Part shown: positions 29,082 to 39,235 of the stretch, in pieces | Layout: each line of letters begins with the position of its first letter | Position numbering within the stretch: the first letter of the stretch is position 1 | Assembly (NCBI GenBank): GCA_020736575.1 | Contig: JAGPYM010000014.1 | Location: 868,001-932,000 of the forward strand | Source of the DNA: Thelonectria olida | Lineage: Eukaryota > Ascomycota > Sordariomycetes > Hypocreales > Nectriaceae | Reading direction: 5' to 3' | DNA length: 64,000 nt | Position numbers and translations under genes: made by a program | Notes under the pieces: generated by a model | The model's input: only the letters and a program-made list of their open reading frames with translations | Databases searched by the model: none | Told to the model about the DNA's origin: nothing

Positions 29082-29695
29082 TGTTAAGATGTGGTGTTTA
29101 GATTACCAGCTACTTGCTCCCGAGTTCACCGATGGCCAATTGCTGTTCTTACTCCCTGCTCCCAACGTTGAGCGCTAGTTCCAGCCTCAGTACGCACGGT
29201 AAGCCTTCAGGATTCAAGGTGGATCCCAGTCTTTTTGTTCAATATCCAGGGCTATACGATCCCGGTGCAGACCTCATAGCTACCGACACTGCCATCGCAC
29301 CAAAGGTTCAGACGAAGATACCACGCCCAACTTTGCCAAGGCATAAGACTATGAACATTTACCAAAACTATGCAGGCTAGTATATCAACGCTATATACAG
29401 AGCATCACTGATAAAGACCTCTCCGAAGGGAGGGAGCAAGAAATTAAGGATTTAACTTGGTGGTCAAGTTAAAGACAATGATTGAAGACAGGGATGAGAT
29501 ATCTGAAGACATGAAATTGGTGAATGGGATGGGAGGGAACTGTACGATAAAGTTCAAGGAGACGAAGGACCAAAAGTCCATTTCAGGGAGTTGATGGCAA
29601 AGAACGCTCGATTGTGTGGACTATCTACTGACGGAATCTTTTCTAAGCTCTTTCCGCCTTGTCTTTGCCTCCACCAGCAGACCCAAAACCGGAAC
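29082..29695. other. Intergenic between permease pseudogene and oxidase
   Basis: The lost 5' end of the AAAP permease is expected here, but none of the frames gives a convincing match. Frames are short and interrupted on both strands. Confidence 0.4.
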
Positions 29696-30937
29696 TCACA
29701 GTCTTGCGAGCGGGCCATCCCTCGAGACAATTCCTAGTGAAGAGGGAGTGATCTCGGCGATGCTGTTGCAGCCGCATAGTTGCATGCACCGTTTGAACTC
29801 ATTGTACAGAATGTCAAGAGTCTTGGTCACTCCTGCTTCTCCATCGTACTGGCAGCGAGATCTTTTGTTAGCTACTTTGACTCTCCGTTGATCAAGGGCA
29901 AATACTACTCACCGCGAGTCCCCAGATCATGGGCCGGCCAATCCACACGCATTTGGCCCCAAGAGCCAGCGCCTTGAAAATATCTGTTCCGCTTCGAATT
30001 CCGCCATCAATGTGGATGTCAATCTTACCAGCGGCGGCCTTGATACATTCCGGCAGCGCATCGATGGTGGCTGGCGTCTGGTCGAGCTGCCTACCTCCGT
30101 GGTTACTAACAATGACGCCGTCGCAGCCGTACTGGATTGCAAGATGCACATCCTCTGCGGTCAAGACGCCCTTGATCCAGATCTGTAGCTTGGTAACGCT
30201 TCGAAGCCAAGGGATCTCCCGCTCCCAAGAGTGCGAGTCAGAGTTGAACGAAGTAAACCCGCCGTCGTGGGTCTGCGCGCGTATGGCCTCGGAAGTCTTC
30301 TCGAGCATAGGCAGCGCCAAACCCTCCGGGGTCCTAAAGTCGTTTCTGCTCTCGTTGTACCGCACGCCGAGCACAGGGCTGTCAGCCGTCAAGAAGAGGG
30401 CGGCACAGCCAGCTTTCTCGGCACGTCGAATGATTCGCAGCTGGGCTGAGCGATCCTGCATCGTGTACAGCTGCATTACGTGGTGCAGAGGCCCAACTTC
30501 AAGCCCAGCGGCCCGGACATCCTCGACAGAGTAGTTAGAGAAGGACGAGACACCCATGTGAACTCCGCGCTTGGCGCATGCCCGACTCGTCGCGAGCTCG
30601 CCGTCGGGGTGTGCCATGGCCTGGATCCCGGCGGGCGAGACGCATAGAGGAAATGGGATCCTTTGGCCGAACAATGTCGTTGAAGTATCCGCTTTGGACA
30701 CATCGACGAGAACTCGGGGCCGAAGTCGATACTTGGAGTAGGCTGTTGTGTTCTCCGTTACCGTGACTTGGCCGGAAGAGCCAGCATCATAAAACTCTGG
30801 CGGAGCGGTCAGTAATCACACTGACTTGTCGGGGAGTACCCAACCTCACCTCTGGCAGTGGTAGGGAGCTTTTCCGCCGCTGCCGCCTTGACGTCGTCAA
30901 GATTGAGTATCAATCTTTGCTCGGTTTTGGAGGCCAT
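29696..30937 (-). CDS. FMN-dependent (S)-2-hydroxyacid oxidase
   Basis: Exons 30850-30937, 29913-30796 and 29696-29848 give 374 residues, standard for glycolate/lactate-oxidase family enzymes. The sequence starts MASKTEQRLILNLDDVKAA and continues with EFYDAGSSGQVT across intron 1, FPLCVSPAGIQAMAHPDGE, QLYTMQDR, LFLTADSPVLGVR, IWIKGVLTAEDV with Lys at about 238, VSNHGGRQLDQTPATIDALPE with the catalytic His at about 262, and the FMN phosphate loop DGGIRSGTDIFKALALGA. The C-terminal exon LDILYNEFKRCMQLCGC is the usual family ending. The enzyme oxidises a 2-hydroxyacid to a 2-oxoacid with release of H2O2, often in peroxisomes; no clear SKL signal is present at its end (PLARL). It is the only intact member of the surrounding run of broken genes. 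The substrate is unknown. Confidence 0.9.
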
Positions 30938-31310
30938 TGTCACGTCTGGGGCGTTGGACGTTGAGAAATGCGCTGGACTCGGTCGGCCTTGGGAAGCTTG
31001 AGCACTCTCTTCACTATCGCAAGAGTTCTGGCGAGTTTACACTCGAAGCTATCTTGGAGATCGTGCCACCGGACCCGTTTCCTGCGGCGACGTCCGATCT
31101 TGAGATGATGAATATCTAGGCCCCGCACGGCAAATGGTGTCTCGGCCGATTAGCTGAGTGCGAGAAGACCCGTCAATGACTAACCAATGCTTACGTGCCC
31201 GGTTGTTGACGGCATCAAAGTGGCCGAGGGGTATTGACTAAAACAGAGTCCACCAGCAACATCAGAAATATTCCCTACGGCTGGGGTGGGCGGGAAGAAG
31301 AAATTGGAGG

Positions 31311-31318
31311 CATAAATA
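31311..31318 (+). promoter_or_regulatory. TATA-like box and pyrimidine-rich start region of the RidA gene
   Basis: CATAAATA lies about 75 bp before the ATG at 31391. A CT-rich stretch (31344-31390) leads to the start codon in a CACAATG context. The intact promoter contrasts with the broken coding region. Confidence 0.4.
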
Positions 31319-31390
31319 GGGCGTCTTTGAAGTTTGGAGGTTTCCTTCCCCTCCTTTTCTTATCAATTCTTTGTATTTTCCCTCATCACA

Positions 31391-31913
31391 ATGTCAGCCA
31401 AAGCAGTTTTCTCTCCCGACGCGCCTAACCCGCCGCCCTTCTTATCTCAGGCCCTCGCCATTGGCAATCCGGTATTTTGTTCTGGACAGGTCGCGATTGA
31501 CCCCAAAACGGGTGCCATGATTGGAGGATCTGTTGGTGACAGAACGGTCTGTGATCACACCCTCGTTGCTAGCTTTCGAACGCTCATCTGATCATCGATG
31601 TTTAGAAGCGAATCATGCTCAATTTGAGTGCCGTGCTTAATGCAGCAGGCTCAAGTCTGGATCGCATTGTCAAGGCCAACATTTACCTCACCAACATAAA
31701 AGACTTTGCCGAAGTAAACGAGGTCTACGTTGCCTTTTTTTCCAGGATTGAAGCCCGGAAGTACTCCCCAGACCGAAGCAGATAGAATCCCAGACTCTGA
31801 TCGTCGTCGCTATAGGCAAGAACATGTGTGGGAGTCGCCGAACTTCCCTTGGGGACCGATGTCGAGATTGAGTGCGCCGCGAGTAAGCGGCCATCTGCTA
31901 GTGGCCATTTGTG
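31391..31913 (+). pseudogene. RidA/YjgF/YER057c-family gene, frame- and splice-damaged
   Basis: Exon 1 (31391-31546) encodes MSAKAVFSPDAPNPPPFLSQ and NPVFCSGQVAIDPKTG. After an intron (31547-31605) comes NLSAVLNAAGSSLDRIVKAN and FAEVNEVYVAFF. The next expected residues, PGLKP then ARTCVGVAELPLGTDVEIEC, are present but out of reach. A run of seven T shifts the frame before PGLKP, and the donor that should follow CCC reads GGAAGT instead of GTAAGT, before a normal TATAG acceptor at 31815. The protein would otherwise be a normal ~130-residue RidA, which hydrolyses reactive enamine/imine intermediates of amino-acid catabolism. Neighbouring genes suggest a shared catabolic role. The T run could be a sequencing artefact; the donor change is harder to explain that way. 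Confidence 0.72.
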
Positions 31914-32160
31914 ATTGAAGGCAAGCAATAGGTAGTTTATGCGAGGACTTCACTGCCAATTAAAAGAAATCTGTGATGTGCACTTCTCAAGAGCACTAGA
32001 GGGGAAATCACACTGCAAATTAAAGCGTCTCGGCCGAATGTGTGTACACTACGCACTGAGCAGCAACTCGATACCAATCCAGATTACTTATTCATGTTTC
32101 TGTATTCTCAAAGCTAGACCTTGAACTTGATAGATTCCCGACTTCACATCTTTCACCATT

Positions 32161-33395
32161 TTACCGACGTCCCAGTCGCTTTATCCCCAAGTATAGAGGG
32201 GAAGTCTTTCCAAAACGCCCACTTGTCTTCTCAGACCACCCTCGGTGTTTCCAGTCATTAATCGTGGAGGGGAAAAAGTCCAGAACGACAGGAAAGAATC
32301 ATCGTGGACCATGATGACGAAAACATTGTCAAAGCCGTCCATTTACTGCATTCTCTCGATGGTGTTTTCGGCCTCACGCCGGTCATGCGTGTACTCTGCA
32401 TACTGTGCATCATTCGGTATGCTGCAGAAAGGTGTCTTGGTGGTGCATCCGATGCGATGGAGATATTCCTTGACGCACGAGGATGAGCAAGCACTCGACC
32501 GATGCGGGTGGAGCGGGTGGTGCTTGATGACTCGAGGCAGAGGTCGGAATTCCGAAGGGCGAAGTTGGCCGTTGTGATGACACGAGTCAGCGCCCAGAAG
32601 AACGAATGTGTCGCTATCGCTTGTTGTCCGTACGAGGGCGGCCATGTGTCCTAGGCTGTGCCCAGGAGCATCGATGAGGTAGAGGGAGCCGTCGCCGAAA
32701 TAATCGTGGCCTTTGAATGGGCCAACTTGAACGCAACTATCAGAGAAGTCAATTCTCGCACCTCTTTGCCCCTTTAACTGGTCGTTAGCAACATAGCCTC
32801 GCTGCGTCTTTCAATTCATGTTGACTTACCTAAAGTCCTCAACAGACAGCGAAGCACTCGAGCTATCGGAGCGGGCTGGGAGCCAGGTATTGACAAAGCC
32901 TGGCCCGACCACCACAAGAGTTGAGTCGGGAAAGCGGCCAAGATCTCCGACATGGTCCCAGTGGTGATGGCTGAGGAGTGATCAGCCTAGATAGCAGGAA
33001 TTCGGTTGCACGTCTGTGTACCTCAGAATAGCGGCCTCGATGTCTTCGGCAGCCAGGCCTTCGCGCTCCAGTGTATCAACTATGTCTTCTTCAACCTCAA
33101 TCTTGATTCCATCAGCTTGAATTCCCTTCAAAGCGGCAGACGGAAGCCGATGCCAGTCTTTGCGGGTGCCCAGGTCAAACAGCACCTTGCGCGGTTCCGA
33201 ATTCTCGGCTAAGAAGCCGAAGAAGGGTACGTTCAGTTGATCGTGGCCTGGCACAAGCAGGGCGACATATGGCTTGGCCGGAATGTTTAGGAGAAATGAA
33301 GCATTGATGACGGAAATCTTGCCGGCCGCTCCTGGTTGGATACTGAAGTTGTGCATGATAGACTCGGTTTGCAACGTCGAGAACGGAAGAAGCAT
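32161..33395 (-). pseudogene. Metallo-beta-lactamase-fold lactonase-like gene, broken
   Basis: The 5' two thirds look sound: ISVINASFLLNIPAKPY, VLFDLGTRKDWHRLP, and after an intron the zinc motif SHHHWDHVGDLG. Then come VVVGPGFVNTWLPA, a second intron, RIDFSD, LIDAPGHSLGHMAALVRT and LLGADSCHHNGQLRPSEF. This layout is that of fungal AHL-lactonase-like hydrolases; Fusarium lactamase MBL1 is, as I recall, a related type. Near the end an in-frame TAA (32343-32345) separates ERMQ from MDGFDNVFVIMVHDDSF. Then one missing base near 32290 moves the normal ending VVLDFFPSTINDWKHRGW into another frame, which closes at 32161-32163. The catalytic core could still be made as a truncated protein. The substrate is unknown. 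Confidence 0.75.
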
Positions 33396-34006
33396 TTAGA
33401 TCAGGCGAGTTGGGATCTCGTTAAAATTTGGTACTTGTTAGATAATAATAGATTCCTGCGAAAAGGAAAAAAAACTCGTTGGCGAAAACGTCACCACTGA
33501 TGAAATATGTTGGCCGTAAGCAGATTCTGATGTAGAACCTTTCCCATAGTCCAGCTTCTCACTTCCTTAAACCGACATTCGCCATTGAGCTGGACCTAAT
33601 ACTAGTTTCTTGGGTCTAATGGTAGTCGAATTGTTATAGAGTGTTAGTCAGTGCCAAATGAGTAAAACGACGTGCTAGACGTCTTAGTTATCCCTCCCAA
33701 TCACTTGAAACCCGAGGATTCCATCCAGATCTTCTGTTCAGTGTAACTTTACCCCCGCAATAGGATGCCGTGTTTTCCGTGAGGAGGAGGCGACAGATAA
33801 GGTAGCGTGAAATCACTAAGAACTGATTATTAGATGAATGGGGTATCGAATCGTGGTTCATCCTGGCAGTTGGTATTTAGCGGCACAAATATTAAGACTG
33901 TGTCCTCCACAGCATGAGTCGCAAGTTCGCCCTTCAAAGCCAAAAGTCACTGTCCATTTTCGTCAGCTTAAGCGGATCGAATTGCCCTCTCTCTTCTTCT
34001 ATAGTT
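33396..34006. other. Intergenic, divergent promoters
   Basis: This region lies between the 5' ends of the lactonase-like pseudogene and the APC permease pseudogene. No gene or repeat is recognised. Confidence 0.5.
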
Positions 34007-35499
34007 ATGACAAGCTCACCGAACAAACCCGAGTCGAGCTCGGCCACCGAAAATGGCTTCCAACACAGCGACCAGGCCGTGAGCATCTCGGTCGAATCTA
34101 TCAAGCCCTTTGGCCTTTTGAGTCTCATTGGCATGGGCTATGCCATCAGCAACACCGCAATCACATGTATTGGATCCCTCGCCGCGTCTCTTGGCGGTGG
34201 AGGTCGTGTCGTCTTTATCTGGGGTCTACTCATCGTCTTCGTCATGGCTCTGTGTCGCTACATCGCTGGCTGAGCTGTCTTCCGTCATGCCACATCCTGG
34301 TGGGCAATATTATTGGACTTCTCGACTCGCACCGAGCAAAGTCAAACGATAGTTGCCATATCTTGTTGGTTTCCTCAGATGGAGCGGCGATGTCGTTACA
34401 GCAGCTTCGGGAACTCTGGCCATCCCGCAGTTCGTGCTGGGCATGGCGGTTCTCGTCAACCCCAGCTTTGTTATCAAACCATTGATGGTCTTTGCCGGCT
34501 ACCAGATCACCAACATTGCCATTTCCTTTCTCAATCTCTTTGAACGTCTTTTGCCCAAGATCAACATCGCCAATGTTTGGATTTCCATTGTCACGACTGT
34601 AATCATCGTCATCACTCTCCTCGCCACGACTCAGACTAATAGCAGCGCAAAGGCCGTGTTTGTCGACATTGACAATGTTACCGGCTGGCCTGATGGTGCA
34701 GTTTTCATATCTGCCTCGCCGGTCCTAACTAGGGATTCACCTGTCTCGATGCTGTCACTCACATGGCTGAGGAAGTGCTCTCTCCAGAAAAGACGTTGAC
34801 CAAGGTCTTGATGTCAACGGTTACTATTGGCATCGGTATCAGGCTCCCTTTCATGACAGGAGTCATGTTCTGTCTCAACGACTTCGACTCGGTCATCCAG
34901 ACGGCTACTGGTGTCCCCTCCCTCCAGTATTCTTTGAGTCAACCGGGAGCAAAGCAGTGGCATGTGTGCTGCAGACTATGGTGCTCATTGTGTTTGTGGG
35001 AGCCGTCTATAGCATTCACACATGGCAATCTCGCATAGCATAGTCTTTCGCTCGCGATCACGGATGGCCTGGTAGCCGTTACCTTTCACGAATTGCGCTA
35101 GCCCCAATGTCGGTCCCATTGCTGGCTCACATTTGGTCCTGTGCATGAATTGCTGCCTTGGGCTGCGTCTACCTTGGCTCTTCTCTGACATTTCAATCTT
35201 TTGTCAGCGGAGGCATCCTACTTCAGTATCTGTCCGATGCCATCTGCATAGTATCGCTGCTCTATTATGGGAGGGGACGGCTCGAGCATGGTCCTTTCTG
35301 GCTCCCCAGGCTAGGATTTTTGGCCAACATTGTGACGCTGTTATGGGTTCTGGCCACCCTTGCCTTATATTGTTTGCCCGTCACTAATCCGACTACACCG
35401 ACAACCATGAATTATGTCTCGGCCGTCATCGCATTCATGTTTATTTACGCAGGTGTTTTCTGGATGCTGGGTGACCGGAAGAATTATACTACCCCATGA
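34007..35499 (+). pseudogene. Broken APC-superfamily amino-acid/choline permease
   Basis: The gene starts MTSSPNKPESSSATENGFQ and can be followed to the C-terminus: ESIKPFGLLSLIGMGYAISN, CIGSLAASLGGGGRVVFIWG, VATSLAELSSVMPHPGGQYY, LVGFLRWSGDVVTAASGTLA, CLDAVTHMAEEVLSPEKTL, SIHTWQSRIA, FARDHGWPGSRYLSRIAP, LGCVYLGSSLTF, and a final TM region up to MLGDRKNYTTP. Lesions are a two-base loss at MALC|VATS (about 34256), a one-base loss before LAGPN (about 34712), a frameshift near 34928, and four stops at positions where the family has Trp: KVKR-stop-LPYL, GPN-stop-GFTC, RIA-stop-SFARD and SCA-stop-IAAL. Three of the four are TGG to TAG and one is TGG to TGA. A living copy would import amino acids, GABA or choline. 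Confidence 0.8.
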
Positions 35500-36027
35500 A
35501 GGACGCAAAACAATTTAGGGTTGCTTCGGTTCCTGGTAATATTAATCTGCTTGTTCCTATCTTGAGACATTGTAGATTCATGGGTTCTATTCTTACACTC
35601 GCCAAGCTTCCGAAATAAAGTTACCTCGATGCGGCATTTCCTGGGTTGATAAGTTAAGGGGAGTAGGCGCATGAGGTCATATTCACACTTCCGTTCAATA
35701 CCTGATGTTTAAGCAACTGGTCGTTGACGATATTTTTCGTCATCTACCTTCTACTGAACCTATAAACTATGCACGTGATGCTTCGTCCTCCGCCATTATC
35801 ATCTTCGCCATCTGGAATTCCATGACGTTGCACTACATTATGTCAATGTTGTGGTTCCTGGCTGCCAGATGCGGGGAGAGCCCCTGACTAACAAGAAGTT
35901 ACTAACGCTGCATCTTAACAAACGGAAATCAGGTGCAAGTTATTTAATATCCAGCCGTCATCAGATCTGCAATCCAATCGATTATGACTTTCTTATCTTC
36001 GGCCATCGCATTTCATCAGTTGCAAAC
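35500..36027. other. Intergenic
   Basis: Nothing recognised; 3' flank of the permease pseudogene and promoter of the PanB-like pseudogene. Confidence 0.5.
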
Positions 36028-36996
36028 ATGGCCACAGCTTTGGCTAGACTACGCGCAGTTGCGGCGAAGCGCAAGATCGTCGGTGTCACGGCCTGGGATT
36101 TCCCCAGCGGCCTAGTCGCCGAAACGGCCGGGATCGATCTGGTGCTGGTGGGAGATAGTCTGGGCATTACATTTTTGGGGTATAAAGATACAAAAGCCGT
36201 TACCTTGAATGAAATGGTACACCACACGCGAGCCGTGACTCAGGCTGTCAAGACGGGCTTTGTTCTAGCCGATCTGCCTCTTGGTTCCTACGAAAAGTCT
36301 ACTGAACATGGTGAACTTCCCCGTTGCCGCACGTGATCTGATTGGAGCTGACAATGTCACAGCTATCGACTCGGCCATCAGACTCGTCAAGGAAGGGGGA
36401 GCTCATGGAGTCAAGCTGGAGGGTGGCTCTGAGATGAGCCCAACCATTCAAGCTATATCCCGGATCGGCATCCCCGTGATTAGACACATTGGACTAACAT
36501 TACAAAGAGACTTGGATGCATCGAATCAGGGAGATGACAGTAACGATGCTGTCGCCAGAATTCTCGCTGATGCTAACAGTGTTTAAGAAGCTGGTGCCGT
36601 GGCCGTGGTTGTGGAAGGCGTGGCCTCTCAAACGGCTGCAAAAATCATAAACGCTCTGAGAATCCCGACCATTGGCATTGGGTATGTTTATCCTGTCCTA
36701 CTCGTCACAATGCGCGTCACAAATCGGCCATGGCTTGATCCTTTGTGTTGATGCGTTCAATAGATCCGGCCCCAACTGCTCCGGCCAACTTGCCTTACAG
36801 ACCGAGATCCTGGGGTTTCAAACGTCACTGCTTCCAGAGTAAGAAAGCCAGCACAAGTTCCTTTTGTTGGAAGTCTCAAACTAACGGGGGCTGCTGCAGA
36901 TGGCATAAGCGCTATGCGAACGTTGGCGATATGAGCGTGCAAGCCTTACAGTCATTTTCCCAGGAAGTTCAAGATGCCAAGTTCCCAGTAGATTAG
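36028..36996 (+). pseudogene. PanB-like (ketopantoate hydroxymethyltransferase family) gene, broken
   Basis: MATALARLRAVAAKRKIVGV starts a PanB-type TIM barrel: TAWDFPSGLVAETAGIDLVL, VGDSLGITFLGYKDTKAVTL, MVHHTRAV, LADLPLGSYEKS. The frame then slips by one base near 36300 and continues LIGADNVTAIDSAIRLVKEG, GAHGVKLEGG, RIGIPVIRHIGLT. An in-frame TAA at about 36583 replaces a likely CAA before EAGAVAVVVEGVAS. A clean GTATGT...ATAG intron follows PTIGIG, then GPNCSGQLALQTEIL, another intron, and RYANVGDMSVQALQSFSQEV to the stop. PanB adds a hydroxymethyl group to 2-oxoisovalerate in pantothenate synthesis. This divergent paralogue may have used another 2-oxoacid, which would fit the neighbouring hydroxyacid oxidase (inference). 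Confidence 0.75.
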
Positions 36997-37555
36997 GAAA
37001 AGGATTGACGGCCCCAAGAACATGAGTTTGTTTGCTCGTCACAATCCGCTCTATTGCCGATATGGTAAAGTCCGGAGAACTTTCTGCGTTGGAGGACGGA
37101 TTTAAGCAAGCAAATCAATAGTTTGTCCTTAGCTCGTTTCAATACGAGCCAGCTGGAAATTTCCGTTCAATTGTCAGCCCGACTAATAGTACAGTCCAGC
37201 CCAGCACGTTGGTTTACCCCTGTAGATCCCTGCCAGTGCGGTTAAGGTGGTTATGCTAGAGCCAACACATGCTAGACTATCGCTTTAAGGATCTTGCTAT
37301 CGAACGCCACGCCCCAAACCATTTCCACAGTCATCCGACTTCCGAACTGGCCAACACCGTTGACGAATTGAGGAATCACGCCGGTTGGCTGGCGATGATG
37401 CAAACTACTTTAGCGAAATGGTCTAAAATCAGGAACCTCTTTAACCGCCGCTTGACATGAAAAGGGTGACATCCCCTTGCCCACTCTACCCCTCGACTTC
37501 GACCTGTGTTGAAGCTTGTTCGTTGTGTACGAAGCAGTACGCTCACATTTTGAAG
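36997..37555. other. Intergenic, promoter of the secreted protein gene
   Basis: No gene recognised. An in-frame ATG at 37457 precedes the chosen start at 37556, but the 33 extra residues would hide the signal peptide. Confidence 0.5.
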
Positions 37556-38569
37556 ATGGCTCGCCGTCTCGTCCGCTCGTTTCTCCTGACGTCGGCCCTG
37601 GTTTCGCTCGCGGTTGCGGGACCATGTCGCCCTTCGTCGTCGCTCTCTCTGTCGTCGAGTACAACACCTACCGGGACGCCGACTTCCTCGACCGAGGCGA
37701 CCACTCCAACTGCCAGCACTCCTTCTGCCAGCACTCCTTCTGCAACAACTTCTTCTGCAACTACTCCATCCGCAAGCACTCCATCTGCAAGCACTCCATC
37801 TGCAAGCACTCCATCTGCAAGCACTCCAAGCGGAACCACTCCAAGTGCAACCACCCCAGGTGCGACCACCCCAAGTGCAACCACTCCATCCACAACTCCA
37901 TCCGAGACTCCATCCCAGACTCCATCCCAGACCCCATCCCAGACTCCAACTCCAACCGACTATTGCTCCCTCTTCACGCCTCCGCCTCGACCTGATCCCA
38001 TCTGCGGTCCCAACATCCCCATTGTCGACCCCTTTGACAACGGCGGTTTCGAATACGGCTGCCTTGCTCCGTGGATTTACGATGGTGATGAAGCAGTCCG
38101 CCCGATCATCAAACGAGGTGGCTACAACGGCGAAAGCTTGTATCGCATGGAGACCCCTGACTGGGCCCTTGACGTCTCCGGGGATGAACCGTACTCGGAG
38201 GTATTCGAGCTCTATCAAACGATCAAGAGCTGCCCCGGCGCAGTCATCACTTGCACCTACAACTTCAAGTGGGACAAGCGCGTCTTGTATAGCGGGACGG
38301 ACCCGGACACTGGAGAGCCTACAACCTTTGTCAATTACGTCTGGACCTTCCAGGATGACGATCCCTATGCCCTCAGCGTTCGCTACCCACAAAACGATAA
38401 TGATGCGGGATACTGGCAGGATTGGGGATTCCATTTTACCGTGCCGGAAAGCGGAGAGACCACCATCTACATTGTCGCAGAAAGCCCGGGGGATCCGAGG
38501 GTAGACGGCTACAACCACCTCGCCCTCGACGACATTAAATGCACCGGCGTGTACCCCCAGGAGCCGTAA
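37556..38569 (+). CDS. Secreted Ser/Thr/Pro-rich protein with C-terminal CBM-like domain
   Basis: A single exon encodes 337 residues. MARRLVRSFLLTSALVSLAV is a clear signal peptide. Residues about 25-130 are a low-complexity linker of ATTPS/ASTPS/QTPS units, expected to be heavily O-mannosylated. Residues about 140-337, starting near DYCSLFTPPPRPDPICGPN, form a folded domain with DPFDNGGFEYGCLAPWIYDG, several Cys, WTFQDDDPY, and the closing YNHLALDDIKCTGVYP. The NGGFE...PW start and the ...LDDI end resemble galactose-binding-like/CBM domains that occur in fungal wall or adhesin-like proteins. I recognise no catalytic domain. The likely location is the cell wall or medium. The start at 37556 is chosen because it gives the signal peptide; an upstream in-frame ATG exists. 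Confidence 0.75.
   Translation: MARRLVRSFLLTSALVSLAVAGPCRPSSSLSLSSSTTPTGTPTSSTEATTPTASTPSASTPSATTSSATTPSASTPSASTPSASTPSASTPSGTTPSATTPGATTPSATTPSTTPSETPSQTPSQTPSQTPTPTDYCSLFTPPPRPDPICGPNIPIVDPFDNGGFEYGCLAPWIYDGDEAVRPIIKRGGYNGESLYRMETPDWALDVSGDEPYSEVFELYQTIKSCPGAVITCTYNFKWDKRVLYSGTDPDTGEPTTFVNYVWTFQDDDPYALSVRYPQNDNDAGYWQDWGFHFTVPESGETTIYIVAESPGDPRVDGYNHLALDDIKCTGVYPQEP
37700..37935 (+). repeat. Coding minisatellite (15-bp units) of the Ser/Thr-rich linker
   Basis: Tandem 15-bp units of the form gcaagcactccatct (four nearly perfect copies around 37772-37831) and related degenerate units encode ASTPS/ATTPS repeats, followed by 12-bp units encoding QTPS/ETPS. The repetition also creates a long, non-genic open frame on the opposite strand. 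Confidence 0.85.
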
Positions 38570-39235
38570 ACAATGGAGAAGGGGATATTTAAGTCGCATC
38601 TTTTCCCTCGCAGGCCCAAGCTCTTTACCTTTGGCTCTTTTCGTTCAATATTGCCTGTAGTTTAATACTGGTCCCTTCCCCTCCTACTATCAAGTCAATG
38701 TTGTACATATGTTTTGTGACTCTGCGTGTAAATGTCAGGTCATATCGGCCTACGAAAGCAAAGCGTACATGGCCATAAGCACTCCTCATGGTTGCCCTTG
38801 AGAGAGCAAGATGGGCTTCTCCGACACAGGAGGACAAAAAGGCCCAAGTTGGAGCGCGGATGGGCTGGAAGGTATAGTTCTCGTAGGGAACCGCACGCCG
38901 AGCAACGATTACAAGGCTTTTCCCACACAAGTATAACATCTTGTGATCTCTTGTTCTACTGTGATAATATCCTTGAGCCCTGCTATCAGAGCCTTTGCTG
39001 CCGCAGCAGCGTCCAGCTTGAGTTTGCTCGCTTAGATGACCTCAGTCTCAGCATCAGTTGGAATATTCGGCGTTCGCTTGTCACTATGCTTCAAAATGCT
39101 TTGTTTTGGAACATTGGCACCTTGAAGAAAATACATAATCGAGACGAATGATGTGGCAAAGGTTCCGAGGAAGATTAGCGACACATCCACCAGGACTACT
39201 ATCCTCCTCATTCGGTTTTCAGATTCCTCTTCACC
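38570..39235. other. Intergenic between convergent genes
   Basis: 3' flanks of the secreted protein gene (+) and the MFS gene (-). No gene recognised. Confidence 0.5.

Noticed and set aside
29114..29380. 88-codon plus-strand frame upstream of the AAAP pseudogene
   Set aside because: Overlaps the region where the permease 5' part is expected and matches nothing I know; not supported as a gene.
37700..37935. Possible CRISPR-like array
   Set aside because: The units are 12-15 bp, in frame and contiguous without unique spacers; it is a coding minisatellite in a eukaryote.
37376..38599. 407-codon open frame on the minus strand with Trp/Ser/Gly repeats
   Set aside because: Antisense to the Ser/Thr-rich secreted protein; the repeats are the complement of the minisatellite.
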